This document shows positions 54,325 through 63,115 of a stretch of DNA of 64,000 nucleotides, in pieces. The notes beneath the pieces were generated by a model. The model was not told the origin of the DNA. It was given only the letters and a program-made list of their open reading frames with translations, and searched no databases. The position numbers and the translations under genes were made by a program. Source of the stretch: Owenweeksia sp965229445 (lineage in GTDB: Bacteria; Bacteroidota; Bacteroidia; Flavobacteriales; Schleiferiaceae); contig OZ245876.1 in assembly GCA_965229445.1 (NCBI GenBank), positions 806,001 to 870,000 on the forward strand, in the 5' to 3' direction. The stretch's first letter is position 1; the number at the start of each line of letters is the position of its first letter.

Positions 54325-55434
54325 TTACTTCCTCCTCTTTCTGGCAACATTAAACCCTAGCATAACGCCAAAGGTATTGGCCTCTAACCTTGAGGAAGGT
54401 GACCAATAAATGTTTAAAGGCAGGTTTAAGTAGCCTATGGTAAAGGTCTTTCCTGCGGCCAGTATCAACCCGGAGTTAAGCTCGGTTTTACCGCGACTGT
54501 CAATATTTTTAAATACTTCGTAGTCTGCTCCTTCGGGTAGTTCTTCGGCAAGGTGCCAGATGTCATTTTCATCATAATAGCCCTCCGCAAATTGCCCAAG
54601 TCGAAATGCCGGACCAAAGCCAATTTCCCAGCCTTGCCAGCGCATGCCATTGAGCATAACCAGTGAGAAGGTTGGATAATTGGTTTCTATTCCATTTATG
54701 GTTCCGATGAATTCGAATAGAGCCTGGAAATCACCTTTACTCACATATTGCACTTCATGTTGGTAGCCAAAGATGGAAGCATAAGGCTTGCTGTTATAGC
54801 CGCCCTGATCTAATGGTGCTTGTAAGCGTTTGGCAATTTCTCCGTTGTAGAAATGCATACCAAACCGTGGTCCGTTGAGCCTTAAGGTTGTTTTATCGCT
54901 GGTAATGGGCTGATCCATATTTACCAGCATGTCCATTACTTCACGGTCGTTTTCTAATCCAAATAAGTCATTAATAGAAAGGCGCACCATCATTTGGATG
55001 TCTTCTTCCTGATAGACATATTCCATTACACTGGTTCTTTCAGTTTTATTTTGGTCAACATTTATGAGCCGTAGTATCATAATGATTTTATCACCAAATT
55101 TTTCTGCAGATCCGGTAAGCATGTTTTCGGCACCCAGGATCTTTCCTACGGCCACCAGCTGTTTTTTACCAAAACAAGTTGCAGGCTGAATGTTATTTTC
55201 TTTCATGATTTGGGCGGCATCGTACTTGTCTAGTACCTCATGCATATTAAGTTTTTCCAATTCCAGGCGAACCAGGTTTCCCATTGACAGATTGTCAAGG
55301 CTCAAGCCTTTGGTGTCGATGCTGACAATGGCGATGGAAGATTTTGGTTTTAACTCTGATGGAAGTTCTTGCGCTTGTGAACTTTGATAAATAGTTAAAG
55401 CAAGGATCAGTTGAAATAGAAAGATAGGTTTCAT
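54325..55434 (-). CDS. Exported CsgG/TolB-N-like domain plus outer-membrane-barrel-like protein
   Basis: A 369-residue protein with a signal peptide ending near SSQAQ. Residues ~30-160 resemble the N-terminal nucleotide-free fold of CsgG, TolB-N and similar secretion-related domains (SIAIVSIDTKGLSLDNLSMG, then VLDKYDAAQIMKENN and VGKILGAENMLTGSAEKFG). The rest (~190-369) has barrel-like strands (RFGMHFYN, FALFEFIGTING-like region, WEIGFGPAFRLGQF, NTFGVMLGFNVARKRRK). The combination is typical of uncharacterised Bacteroidota envelope proteins. Divergent from an HTH regulator across an AT-rich spacer. Confidence 0.7.
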   Translation of the reverse strand: MKPIFLFQLILALTIYQSSQAQELPSELKPKSSIAIVSIDTKGLSLDNLSMGNLVRLELEKLNMHEVLDKYDAAQIMKENNIQPATCFGKKQLVAVGKILGAENMLTGSAEKFGDKIIMILRLINVDQNKTERTSVMEYVYQEEDIQMMVRLSINDLFGLENDREVMDMLVNMDQPITSDKTTLRLNGPRFGMHFYNGEIAKRLQAPLDQGGYNSKPYASIFGYQHEVQYVSKGDFQALFEFIGTINGIETNYPTFSLVMLNGMRWQGWEIGFGPAFRLGQFAEGYYDENDIWHLAEELPEGADYEVFKNIDSRGKTELNSGLILAAGKTFTIGYLNLPLNIYWSPSSRLEANTFGVMLGFNVARKRRK

Positions 55435-55723
55435 AATAAATAATTCTAGTGTTTAATTCTTGGCGAACTGAGTTCAGACTATTGCGTGTTGATAGCCTGA
55501 AAGCAGCTATATGTTTTGATGAGGTCAAACTTAGATCGTGCTGAATTCTGCCACTAATTGAATTATCAATGAAAATAAAAATCTGGATTATTTTCCTAGT
55601 TTTATGCAATTGAGATAGTAAACTATCATTATTATATTGTATAATAACATAATAGTTTTATAGATTATGGTTTTTAAATAAAGATAACCTATATATCAAA
55701 AAATACACGCAAAATTTAATAAT
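55435..55723. promoter_or_regulatory. AT-rich divergent spacer with two inverted repeats
   Basis: A 289-bp spacer, strongly AT-rich from about 55600. GATAGT-AA-ACTATC at 55614-55627 and ATTATA-TTG-TATAAT at 55631-55645 are perfect inverted repeats placed next to each other, in a position suited to the regulator encoded immediately downstream. They are candidate operators. Confidence 0.45.
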
Positions 55724-56719
55724 ATGAATCAAGCACAGTTCTTGCATGAATGCCGGACGCAGACCGATGGGAATTTTGCCCGTGAGTTAGCAGATCTTCT
55801 TGGGGTAAACCTGGATGCCGCATACCGCAGGATACGTGGCAGCACCGCACTGACCTTTGAGGAAATTGGAAAGATTTGCCAAAAGTATAAAGTGTCCTTC
55901 GATTCAAGTATCAATTATGAGGGGCAGTACTATCCCTTTCAGTTTAAAAGAATGTTTGCAGATGAGGGGTTTGAAATTATCGAATACCTCCAGGATATAT
56001 TGGATCAGCTGAGAATGTTGTTAAAGGATCCTAAGGCGAGCATGATTATTACTGCCATGGATCTACCTTATTTTAGACAGTTCGGTCATCCAGGTCTCAG
56101 GAAATTTAAATTATACTACTGGAGAAGGTCGGTGTTAAACCTTGAAAAATACCGGCTAAGTAAGTTTGATGCCGAGATAGAGGAGCATCAATATGAGGAG
56201 GTGATGGAAGAAATTTATCGAACTTATTATCAATTTGATTCAACTGAAATATGGGCACTTGAAACTCTTGACAGCACTCTAAAGCAAATAGAATATGGTT
56301 TAGAGTCGGGTTTTTTTGAGAAGCTTTCGGATGCTTCGGCTATTTGTGAGGATTTATTTTCCTTGTTAGATAGAATGGAGCAGGAAGCCGTGGTAGGTAA
56401 GAAAACTTTAAAGGATGACCTTTATTCGCACTCCAGCGCACTGGCGATCTATCAGAGCGACATTCTTTTGAGTAATAATGCCATTCAGGTTAATAGCGCA
56501 GATCATATATATACCTATGTGAGTTTTAACTCATTCAATTCACTCATGTCAAGGGCAGAAGAATTTTCCAATGAATGTGCTGCATGGATCGAGCAGTTGC
56601 GCATTAAATCCATCATGCTTAGTGATGTATCAGAAAAGCATCGGTACCAGTTTTTTAGGACACTCAGAGACAAGGTTGGGGAGATGAGCAGCAAAATAGA
56701 GTTGTTGGGGAGATCCTAA
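55724..56719 (+). CDS. HTH (XRE-like) transcriptional regulator
   Basis: A 331-residue protein. Residues ~14-60 form a Cro/XRE-like helix-turn-helix: FARELADLLGVNLDAAYRRIRGSTALTFEEIGKICQKYKVS, with the usual GxxxxxAYRRI turn and recognition helix. The remaining ~270 residues are helical with no recognised ligand domain. Such long HTH proteins are common in Bacteroidota. It may regulate itself or the divergent envelope protein gene through the repeats in the spacer; that is inference. Confidence 0.8.
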   Translation: MNQAQFLHECRTQTDGNFARELADLLGVNLDAAYRRIRGSTALTFEEIGKICQKYKVSFDSSINYEGQYYPFQFKRMFADEGFEIIEYLQDILDQLRMLLKDPKASMIITAMDLPYFRQFGHPGLRKFKLYYWRRSVLNLEKYRLSKFDAEIEEHQYEEVMEEIYRTYYQFDSTEIWALETLDSTLKQIEYGLESGFFEKLSDASAICEDLFSLLDRMEQEAVVGKKTLKDDLYSHSSALAIYQSDILLSNNAIQVNSADHIYTYVSFNSFNSLMSRAEEFSNECAAWIEQLRIKSIMLSDVSEKHRYQFFRTLRDKVGEMSSKIELLGRS

Positions 56720-57050
56720 TAGGACGAGGCTTGATAGATCCTCGTGATAATCAATTATACCAGCTTGAGAGCGAAGTTGACCTGGTGGGAGTGTAACAAA
56801 ACATTAAGCGATTTTAGCCAACCCGAGTAAAAACTAAATTATTCTACCAAAGTCAAAAGATAAAAGGTTTTAGGCAGATAAACATGCTGCAATTGGTAGA
56901 GATAGTTCGAGGAATTATTACTGCTGGATGTAAATAGCAGAGCCGATAAAGCGGAATCAGTAAATGAGGGGATAGATAATACCTTACAATTGCTGAAGGA
57001 TGGAAAATTAGAGCCTATCTGCCATAGATTGTGCTCTTAAGTTAATCCTA
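56720..57050. other. Intergenic region with decayed coding sequence
   Basis: Between the HTH gene and the convergent SBBP-repeat gene. Besides the histidine-kinase-like fragment listed separately, it has an inverted repeat AGGACGAGGC/CTCGTGAT-like stem at its start that is imperfect and could weakly terminate the HTH gene. No intact gene is seen. Confidence 0.4.
56906..57040 (+). pseudogene. Remnant of a sensor histidine kinase (dimerisation-helix end)
   Basis: A 44-residue open stretch with no start codon and a TAG codon just before it. It reads like the end of the phospho-acceptor helices and the linker to the ATPase domain of a GHKL sensor kinase: DVNSRADKAESVNEGIDNTL then QLLKDGKLEP (kinases typically have ...SRADKxxxxxVDLNEGIxxTLxLL). 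The ATPase domain is missing, so this is a decayed fragment. The match is by eye and rests on one motif. Confidence 0.45.
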
Positions 57051-58790
57051 TTACCTGGACACGGATATTTTAGTTAATGACGAAGTTCCACCTTTAAAAA
57101 GAACGATAACACTGTACAGCCCAGAATGAAGATTACCCACTTTTAAGTTCACAGAATTATTATCAAGCCTATCAAAACTTGTCTGTTGCTTCTGACCAAT
57201 TAAATTATACACGTTAAGATCGGTTATTTCTGTTCCTTCTCGTGAGGTTAAGGTAACATTGCTAGTTGATGGATTTGGATACAAGGAAAAATCAGAAGCC
57301 TCCACGGGTTCATTTGTGCTGAAATCTGGTTGACTTAGTTTGAGTAAATAGCCGTCATACTTTCCATCATATTTTGTAGCCAGTTGTACTTGGTTTCCTC
57401 CAAAATCAAACATTGCAGTTTTAGTAAAAAACCCGGTTGAGTAAATATTTCCATTGTTGTCTACGTCAATAGAATGTCCACGAGCCAATCCAAGATCACT
57501 TACTTTATGGGCCCATATTAACCCACCAAGGGTGTTAAGTTTGTTGATATATATATCTTGAAATGTGGCTGTGAGATATTGCGTTCCCTGCCCTGGATCA
57601 AAATCAACCGTACCAGAGAAGTATCCAGTGGTATATACATTTTGATCATTATCCACCGCTAGGTATCTATCTTGATGACAAAAAACTTTTCCTAAATTTT
57701 GAACCCAGGCAAAATCACCGTCAGATGTTAATTTGAGAATATACTTATTCTCCTCATTAGTGTTCAGAGTAAATACAGAACTCCCGGGATCAAAATCTAC
57801 GTTGCCATTAAACATCCCTGTTAGATAAATGTTGCCAATTTTATCTATGGTTATTGAGTTGGCATAATCCTCACCTACGCCTCCGATTGATTTTGCCCAA
57901 AGTAGTTTTCCTGTAGCGGTAAATTTGCTGATAAAAATATCCTCATAATTGGCGCTTAGCATCAGAGAATCAGAGCCTGGATCAAAATCATGTATTCCAG
58001 AATACTTACCAACCAGTACCACGTTACCACTTGGATCAACGGCAACGGAAGGTCCTGCTTTGTCAGTAGCATTTCCAGGATAAGCAAAGGCCCAATTTAG
58101 GGATCCATTTGTGTCAAACCTACTCAGATACAGGTTCCTTCCGTTCATGGGGGTAATGGCATATGTATTGGCAGTATCGGGATCAAAATCGTAGATATGT
58201 ACTATTCTTCCTGTAGAATAGACATTTCCAATATTATCAGTGGCAATTGACCAGCCGCCACCTCCACCGTTTTGCCCGCCGAGAGAAAAGGCCCATTTAA
58301 CGGATCCATTACTCTTCAGTGCACAATAAAAGAGATCCTCTCCGCCATATGATAACATTGGTACTGCAGCAGTATCAATTGTTAATGAACCTAGGAAAGA
58401 ACCAGTAAGGTAAATGTTGCCAAGATCATCGACAACCATAGACCTGGGTTCGACAAACCCATTACCATTAAGGCTTTTAGCCCATAAAAGTTGTCCGTTG
58501 GTGTTGTACTTACAGATAAATAAGCCTGCTGAAGACATATTAGCATAAAGCATAAATGTCTGTGGTCCTGGGTCAAAGTCAACAGAATCGGTAAAATATC
58601 CATACCAATAGCTATTCCCCATGTCATCACATACAACGGAGGAGGTTTGGACCGTTCCAAAATCTCCAGCGGAAAATACCCATTCAAGATCTTGGCCATG
58701 TACAACTTGTAAACTGAAAAAGAGCGTAAGTATCAAACATCCTTTAATAGCTTGAGAATGAATATTAGCGACAGATACCTGTATGACCAT
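57051..58790 (-). CDS. SBBP-repeat secreted protein with T9SS sorting domain
   Basis: A 579-residue protein with an N-terminal signal peptide (hydrophobic core CLILTLFFSLQV, cleavage near VHGQ). It has seven to eight SBBP (beta-propeller) repeats of ~55-70 residues, each with a WAKSLGG-like strand, GNIYLTG and a DFDPG calcium-like turn (VDFDPGPQTF, HDFDPGSDSL, VDFDPGSSVF, VDFDPGQGTQ). The final ~85 residues are a T9SS type A domain starting FSLYPNPSTSNVTL. An extracellular adhesion or structural role is inferred. Confidence 0.9.
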   Translation of the reverse strand: MVIQVSVANIHSQAIKGCLILTLFFSLQVVHGQDLEWVFSAGDFGTVQTSSVVCDDMGNSYWYGYFTDSVDFDPGPQTFMLYANMSSAGLFICKYNTNGQLLWAKSLNGNGFVEPRSMVVDDLGNIYLTGSFLGSLTIDTAAVPMLSYGGEDLFYCALKSNGSVKWAFSLGGQNGGGGGWSIATDNIGNVYSTGRIVHIYDFDPDTANTYAITPMNGRNLYLSRFDTNGSLNWAFAYPGNATDKAGPSVAVDPSGNVVLVGKYSGIHDFDPGSDSLMLSANYEDIFISKFTATGKLLWAKSIGGVGEDYANSITIDKIGNIYLTGMFNGNVDFDPGSSVFTLNTNEENKYILKLTSDGDFAWVQNLGKVFCHQDRYLAVDNDQNVYTTGYFSGTVDFDPGQGTQYLTATFQDIYINKLNTLGGLIWAHKVSDLGLARGHSIDVDNNGNIYSTGFFTKTAMFDFGGNQVQLATKYDGKYDGYLLKLSQPDFSTNEPVEASDFSLYPNPSTSNVTLTSREGTEITDLNVYNLIGQKQQTSFDRLDNNSVNLKVGNLHSGLYSVIVLFKGGTSSLTKISVSR

Positions 58791-58845
58791 GATATTTGTT
58801 TTTTCTAAAATAAAGTTTTTAATAAGAGTCGATTAGATTTAAAAG

Positions 58846-58888
58846 CAAAAAACCCCAACTAGATTAAAATTATCTAGTTGAGGTTTTA
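58846..58888 (-). terminator. Intrinsic terminator of ssrA
   Basis: On the - strand: CTCAACTAGAT, an AT-rich loop, ATCTAGTTGGGG, then TTTTTT. It lies directly downstream of the tmRNA 3' end. Confidence 0.8.
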
Positions 58889-58892
58889 ATTG

Positions 58893-59294
58893 TGGAGCTG
58901 GTGGGAGTCGAACCCACGTCCAAACAAGGAAACCAGGTGCTTTCTACATGCTTATTATGTTATTAGGTTTTAGACCTTAGCCTGGGAACATACACCCCAA
59001 CTAAAGCTTAGTTACGAATTGAAGTTTTAGTAAACAGTACGTAACGCCCTGTTTCTTAGTCCGAATTTGTTGACACTCCGTGACCGAACCCTTTCAGACA
59101 TAGGTTTCGCGGAATGACTTACTCCGGCGTCTAACGCCTGGATTAGCAAAATCCTCTAACCGAGTGATTAAGCGGCAAGTGCGAAATTGTTTTCGCCAAT
59201 TGTAATGTAGCGCATCTTTGATAACGGGCGATATCACCGTAGCCCGACATGCTTACAACCAATTTCGATCTTGCTGTCGAAACCGGTCAGCCCC
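58893..59294 (-). ncRNA. ssrA: Transfer-messenger RNA
   Basis: About 402 nt, single-piece tmRNA that rescues stalled ribosomes. The 5' end GGGGCUGACC (59294 leftward) pairs with the 3' end AGCUCCA (58893-58899), and the 3' half carries the T-arm GTGGGTTCGACTCCCAC near 58903-58919. The tag reading frame on the - strand at 59168-59197 encodes GENNFALAA then TAA, a typical Bacteroidota proteolysis tag ending in ALAA. Followed by an intrinsic terminator. The 5' end is 57 nt from the divergent secreted-protein gene. Confidence 0.96.
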
Positions 59295-59350
59295 AATATT
59301 TTCAAGAACTTTGGCAAAACTACTAAATTGCCAACTTAAGTCCGCTCAAT

Positions 59351-60046
59351 ATGCATGCCAGATACATTTCACTAATCATGCTTGGCATTTTGTCATTCTC
59401 TCTGGGAGCTCAAAATAGATTTAGTATTGATGATACCATCAGACTAGTATCCGGAGGGACCACCTGGGGTGTTTTGCATCATTTTGTGCAAGCTAATAAC
59501 CATGCCGGTGATACACTTGATATGCATTGGCGTAAAAAGGTGATCGGCAATCCCCCTTCTGCCTGGGTGGTGAATTTTGCTGATCCTGAATCTAATCATC
59601 CAGATATTAGCATGATTGATAGTCTGGACTTTTACTTTCCAGATTCAGCGAGCAGTCATACCACTAATAAGTTTGTAATTGGTATCAATCCACATGGAGC
59701 GGTAGGTTCAGCTAACTATGTTTTCACAATTTTCGAAAAGCAATTTCCGGCAGACTCGGTTAAAATAACTTATCAGGTGGATGTCTATTCAAGTATGGAT
59801 GTACCTGAATGGTCAGGTCAGATGAGTGTTTATCCTAATCCTGCTTCAGAAATACTCCATATTCCAGAAGTCAGAGGTCAAGCAGATATTGCTGTGTATA
59901 ATACCAAGGGACAGGAATTTCATATTCCTCTAAAGTCATCGCAAGAAAATCAATTTGATGTTTCAACTTTACCAGCCGGGATCTATTTCTTAAGACTGGA
60001 GGAGGGGAATGAAGCTCAGTTAATTAAAATCAGCATTACACATTGA
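59351..60046 (+). CDS. Small secreted protein with T9SS sorting domain
   Basis: A 231-residue protein with a signal peptide (cleavage near LGAQ, residue ~21), a ~130-residue beta-rich domain without a recognised family (contains HWRKKVIGNPPSAWVVNFAD), and a C-terminal T9SS type A domain from MSVYPNPASEILHI. An alternative start at 59378 would give a shorter signal peptide. The stop overlaps the next ATG (TGATG), an unusual coupling of a secreted protein with a cytoplasmic dehydrogenase. Confidence 0.8.
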   Translation: MHARYISLIMLGILSFSLGAQNRFSIDDTIRLVSGGTTWGVLHHFVQANNHAGDTLDMHWRKKVIGNPPSAWVVNFADPESNHPDISMIDSLDFYFPDSASSHTTNKFVIGINPHGAVGSANYVFTIFEKQFPADSVKITYQVDVYSSMDVPEWSGQMSVYPNPASEILHIPEVRGQADIAVYNTKGQEFHIPLKSSQENQFDVSTLPAGIYFLRLEEGNEAQLIKISITH

Positions 60047-61260
60047 TGAAAATTGGAATTGTTAGAGAAGGTAAGATACCCGTGGATAAGCGGGTACCGC
60101 TTACCCCAGCTCAATGCGCTACACTTTTAGAACGTTATCCTGACCTGGAGATTAAGGTGCAACCAAGTGAGATTAGAGCATTTACAGATCAGGAATATGA
60201 AGCCGAGGGGATAAGCTTATCCAAAGATTTAAGCGATTGCGATTTAATTCTTGGTGTTAAGGAGGTGCCACTGGATCAATTGATTGCCCGTAAGACCTAT
60301 ATGTTCTTTTCCCATACTTATAAAAAGCAAGAATACAATCGGACCTTGCTTCAGGAGATCCTAAATAAAAAGATCAGGTTGATTGACTATGAAGTATTAA
60401 AGGACACAAGCGGGACACGCTTGTTAGGTTTTGGTAGATATGCAGGCATCGTAGGCGCTTACAATGCATTCAGAGCCTGGGGAGAATTATCGGGAGATTA
60501 TATACTGAAGCCTGCCCATGAATGTCATGATCGTAACGAAATGGAATCGGAACTGGTGAAAGTTCAGTTGTCTAAGCAACTTAGAATAGCCATAACCGGT
60601 GACGGCAGAGTAGCCGGCGGGGTACAGGAGATTCTTTCTGCCTTGCGTTTACGCCATGTACTTCCCAAGGAGTACATAAACCTGGATTTTCAGGAGCCGG
60701 TTTACACCAGGTTGGATGTGACTCATTACTTTAAACGTGAGGATGGACGGGAGTTTGAGCGTTTCGATTTTTATAGAGATCCAAGGGGCTATGTGTCTGA
60801 TTTTATGAAGTATGCACGTGTAACGGATATTTATATACCGGCTCATTTTTGGAGTGATAAATCACCCTATATCTTTAGTAGAGAAGAAGCAAGAGATCCA
60901 AATTTTAGAGTAAAACTGGTGTCGGATATTAGTTGTGATATTGACGGTCCTATAGCGAGCACCATACGTCCATCTACTATAAGCGATCCCTTTTACGGCT
61001 ATGATCCTTTCAAAGAGCAAGAAGTTGCGTTCAGGACCCATCAGAGTATAGGTGTCTCGGCAGTAGACAATTTACCCTGTGAATTGCCGCGAGATGCTTC
61101 GGAAGACTTTGGTAATGAATTAATACGGAATGTTATTCCTCATTTTTTTAACGGCGATCCGTTAAATATTCTTGATAAAGCATCAGAGACTACTCTAGAC
61201 GGAGAGCTCTCGCCACACTTCCAATACCTTTCTAATTATGTGAAAGGAATTGATGACTAA
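60046..61260 (+). CDS. Saccharopine/alanine dehydrogenase-like NAD(P) enzyme
   Basis: A 404-residue enzyme of the AlaDH/PNT and lysine-type saccharopine dehydrogenase superfamily. The N-terminal IGIVREGKIPVDKRVPLTP is the typical substrate-domain start; the Rossmann loop is ITGDGRVAGGVQEIL near residue 187. The C-terminal PIASTIRPSTISDPFYGYDPF block resembles LYS1-like proteins rather than alanine dehydrogenase. Redox chemistry on an amino acid is likely; the substrate is not fixed. It precedes two acyltransferases for amino-acid lipids. Confidence 0.85.
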   Translation: MKIGIVREGKIPVDKRVPLTPAQCATLLERYPDLEIKVQPSEIRAFTDQEYEAEGISLSKDLSDCDLILGVKEVPLDQLIARKTYMFFSHTYKKQEYNRTLLQEILNKKIRLIDYEVLKDTSGTRLLGFGRYAGIVGAYNAFRAWGELSGDYILKPAHECHDRNEMESELVKVQLSKQLRIAITGDGRVAGGVQEILSALRLRHVLPKEYINLDFQEPVYTRLDVTHYFKREDGREFERFDFYRDPRGYVSDFMKYARVTDIYIPAHFWSDKSPYIFSREEARDPNFRVKLVSDISCDIDGPIASTIRPSTISDPFYGYDPFKEQEVAFRTHQSIGVSAVDNLPCELPRDASEDFGNELIRNVIPHFFNGDPLNILDKASETTLDGELSPHFQYLSNYVKGIDD

Positions 61261-61311
61261 GCTCTAAATTTGGAAGATTAATCACACTTTATACAGCTTA
61301 CCGTAACACAA

Positions 61312-62160
61312 ATGCCAGAAGCCTCCTCTAATCGAGCTGTTCAAGAAAAGTACATTGACATTAAAAAGGTTATTGCCGCCAAGAATGCTAAACTAGCTCG
61401 TTGGTTACCTGGCTTTGTAATAGGATTTATGAAGCGATTGATCCATCAAGATGAGATCAATGACGTCATGTCGAGGGTGGGAGATAAGATGGGTCTTGAT
61501 TTTCTTAAAGCGGTACTTATTGATGAACTTAAGTTGAAGATAGAAGTCCATGGTCTGGAGAATATCCCAAAAACCGCTGGAGTTATTATAGCTGCAAATC
61601 ATCCTCTGGGAGGTATAGACGGTATGGCCTTTATGCATGTGGTTGGTCAGGTAAGAAGTGATATGCAGTTTTTAGTTAATGATGTGTTGCTGAATATTAA
61701 GAATCTGGAAATGTTTTTTGTGCCGGTGAATAAGATGGGAAGTAACCCAAGGCAGGCAACTAAATTGATCGAAGAGACCTATCAGAAGGATGTAGCGGTG
61801 TTGGTTTTTCCTTCCGGTTTGGTTTCTAGAAAGTTGCCTTCGGGTATTCAGGATTTGAAATGGAAAAAGAGTTTTATTGTCAGAGCCAGGAAATACCAGA
61901 AGGATATTGTGCCAGTGCACATTGATGGACAGAATTCGTCACGTTTTTATAACTTCTCACGCTTAAGGCATAAGTTAGGTATTAAAGCCAATCTGGAAAT
62001 GGGCCTGCTGGCGAGTGAGATGTTTAAACAAAGAGGGAAGGCCATCACCATCAGAATAGGCAAAGCCTTGTCGTATGAAAGCTTTGATCACACCAAGACC
62101 CCAGCTCAGTGGGCTGCAGAAGTGAGAGAGCTTACTTATGACTTGCCAAATAGGATGTAA
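61312..62160 (+). CDS. Lysophospholipid/amino-acid-lipid O-acyltransferase (GlsA-like)
   Basis: A 282-residue PlsC-superfamily (LPLAT) enzyme. The acceptor motif reads ANHPLGGIDGMAF, a variant of NHx4D with His and Asp preserved near residues 94-99; a later FPSGLVSRK matches the FPEGTxS-type glycerol-phosphate contact. In Bacteroides thetaiotaomicron the adjacent pair glsB-glsA makes glycine lipids, with GlsA O-acylating a monoacyl-glycine intermediate. The pairing with a GNAT hemolysin-like gene one base downstream suggests the same kind of role here. Confidence 0.85.
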   Translation: MPEASSNRAVQEKYIDIKKVIAAKNAKLARWLPGFVIGFMKRLIHQDEINDVMSRVGDKMGLDFLKAVLIDELKLKIEVHGLENIPKTAGVIIAANHPLGGIDGMAFMHVVGQVRSDMQFLVNDVLLNIKNLEMFFVPVNKMGSNPRQATKLIEETYQKDVAVLVFPSGLVSRKLPSGIQDLKWKKSFIVRARKYQKDIVPVHIDGQNSSRFYNFSRLRHKLGIKANLEMGLLASEMFKQRGKAITIRIGKALSYESFDHTKTPAQWAAEVRELTYDLPNRM

Positions 62161-62161
62161 T

Positions 62162-63115
62162 ATGGAAGAGATCATTGCTCGGATAGATAGAAAGTTACTT
62201 ATTGAAGAGTTCACTGAAGAACGTTTTCTAAGAAACTCTACTAAGCTTAGAAATCAGTTGTACCTCATAAATGCCCACAATTCTCCCCATATTATGCAAG
62301 AGATTGGGAGGCTACGTGAGCTTACTTTTCGCGCTTCAGGTGGTGGTACCGGAAAAGCGGCTGATATAGATAGCTATGATACTGCTGACAAGCCTTTTGA
62401 GCAATTGGTACTATGGGATCCAGAAGACCAGGAGATCATTGCCGCCTATCGTTTATTGCTTTGTAAAAACGCCCCGCGCGATGCTGATGGTCGAATTATC
62501 TCTGCTACAGCCAATCTGTTTAATTTGTCTCAGAAGTTTGTTGATGAGTATCTTCCAAGTACCATTGAATTGGGAAGGTCATTCATTCAACCCAAGTACC
62601 AGCGGGGAGCATCAAAGAAGGGTTTGTTTTCTATGGATAATCTTTGGGACGGCCTCGGTGCAGTGATAATTCTCAATCCCGGCGTCAAATATCTGTTCGG
62701 AAAGGTTACGATGTATCCGTCGTACAATAGGGAGGGAAGGAATATGTTATTATCCTTTTTGCAACATTTCTTTCCGGATAATGATGAATTGGTAAGGCCC
62801 ATAGAACCATATGTTTTTCCGGAGGATCTAAAACCTTATAAGGGGATGTTCTCGGGAATGGAGTATAAGGAGGCTTATACCCTGCTCAACCGTGAGATTC
62901 GCCAACGCGGTGAGAATATCCCGCCACTCATCAATTCGTATATGGCTATTTCAGCCACCATGAAGACTTTTGGTACGGCATTAAATCGGCACTTTGGTGA
63001 TGTAGAGGAAACGGGAATTATGGTGACGATAGCTGATATTTACGAAGCCCGTCGCGAAAGATATTTGGATTCGTTTTATGATAACCGTGAATTTCGCGGC
63101 CCCTTAGGATTGTAA
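62162..63115 (+). CDS. Amino-acid N-acyltransferase, GNAT hemolysin-like (GlsB/OlsB-like)
   Basis: A 317-residue OlsB/GlsB-type N-acyltransferase that would add a 3-hydroxy fatty acid to the amino group of glycine, ornithine or a similar amino acid. The block AAYRLLLCKN and ELGRSFIQPKYQRG near residue 140 are characteristic (EL-x-R-x-F-V). The ATG at 62162 follows the previous stop by one base and is preferred over the upstream in-frame ATG at 62138. Its 3' end overlaps rpe (convergent) by 12 nt. Confidence 0.85.
   Translation: MEEIIARIDRKLLIEEFTEERFLRNSTKLRNQLYLINAHNSPHIMQEIGRLRELTFRASGGGTGKAADIDSYDTADKPFEQLVLWDPEDQEIIAAYRLLLCKNAPRDADGRIISATANLFNLSQKFVDEYLPSTIELGRSFIQPKYQRGASKKGLFSMDNLWDGLGAVIILNPGVKYLFGKVTMYPSYNREGRNMLLSFLQHFFPDNDELVRPIEPYVFPEDLKPYKGMFSGMEYKEAYTLLNREIRQRGENIPPLINSYMAISATMKTFGTALNRHFGDVEETGIMVTIADIYEARRERYLDSFYDNREFRGPLGL

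Noticed and set aside
55295..55609. Leftward ORF over the start of the CsgG-like gene and spacer
   Set aside because: Different frame from the signal-peptide-bearing gene, Ser/Thr/His-rich with no family, and it crosses the AT-rich regulatory spacer.
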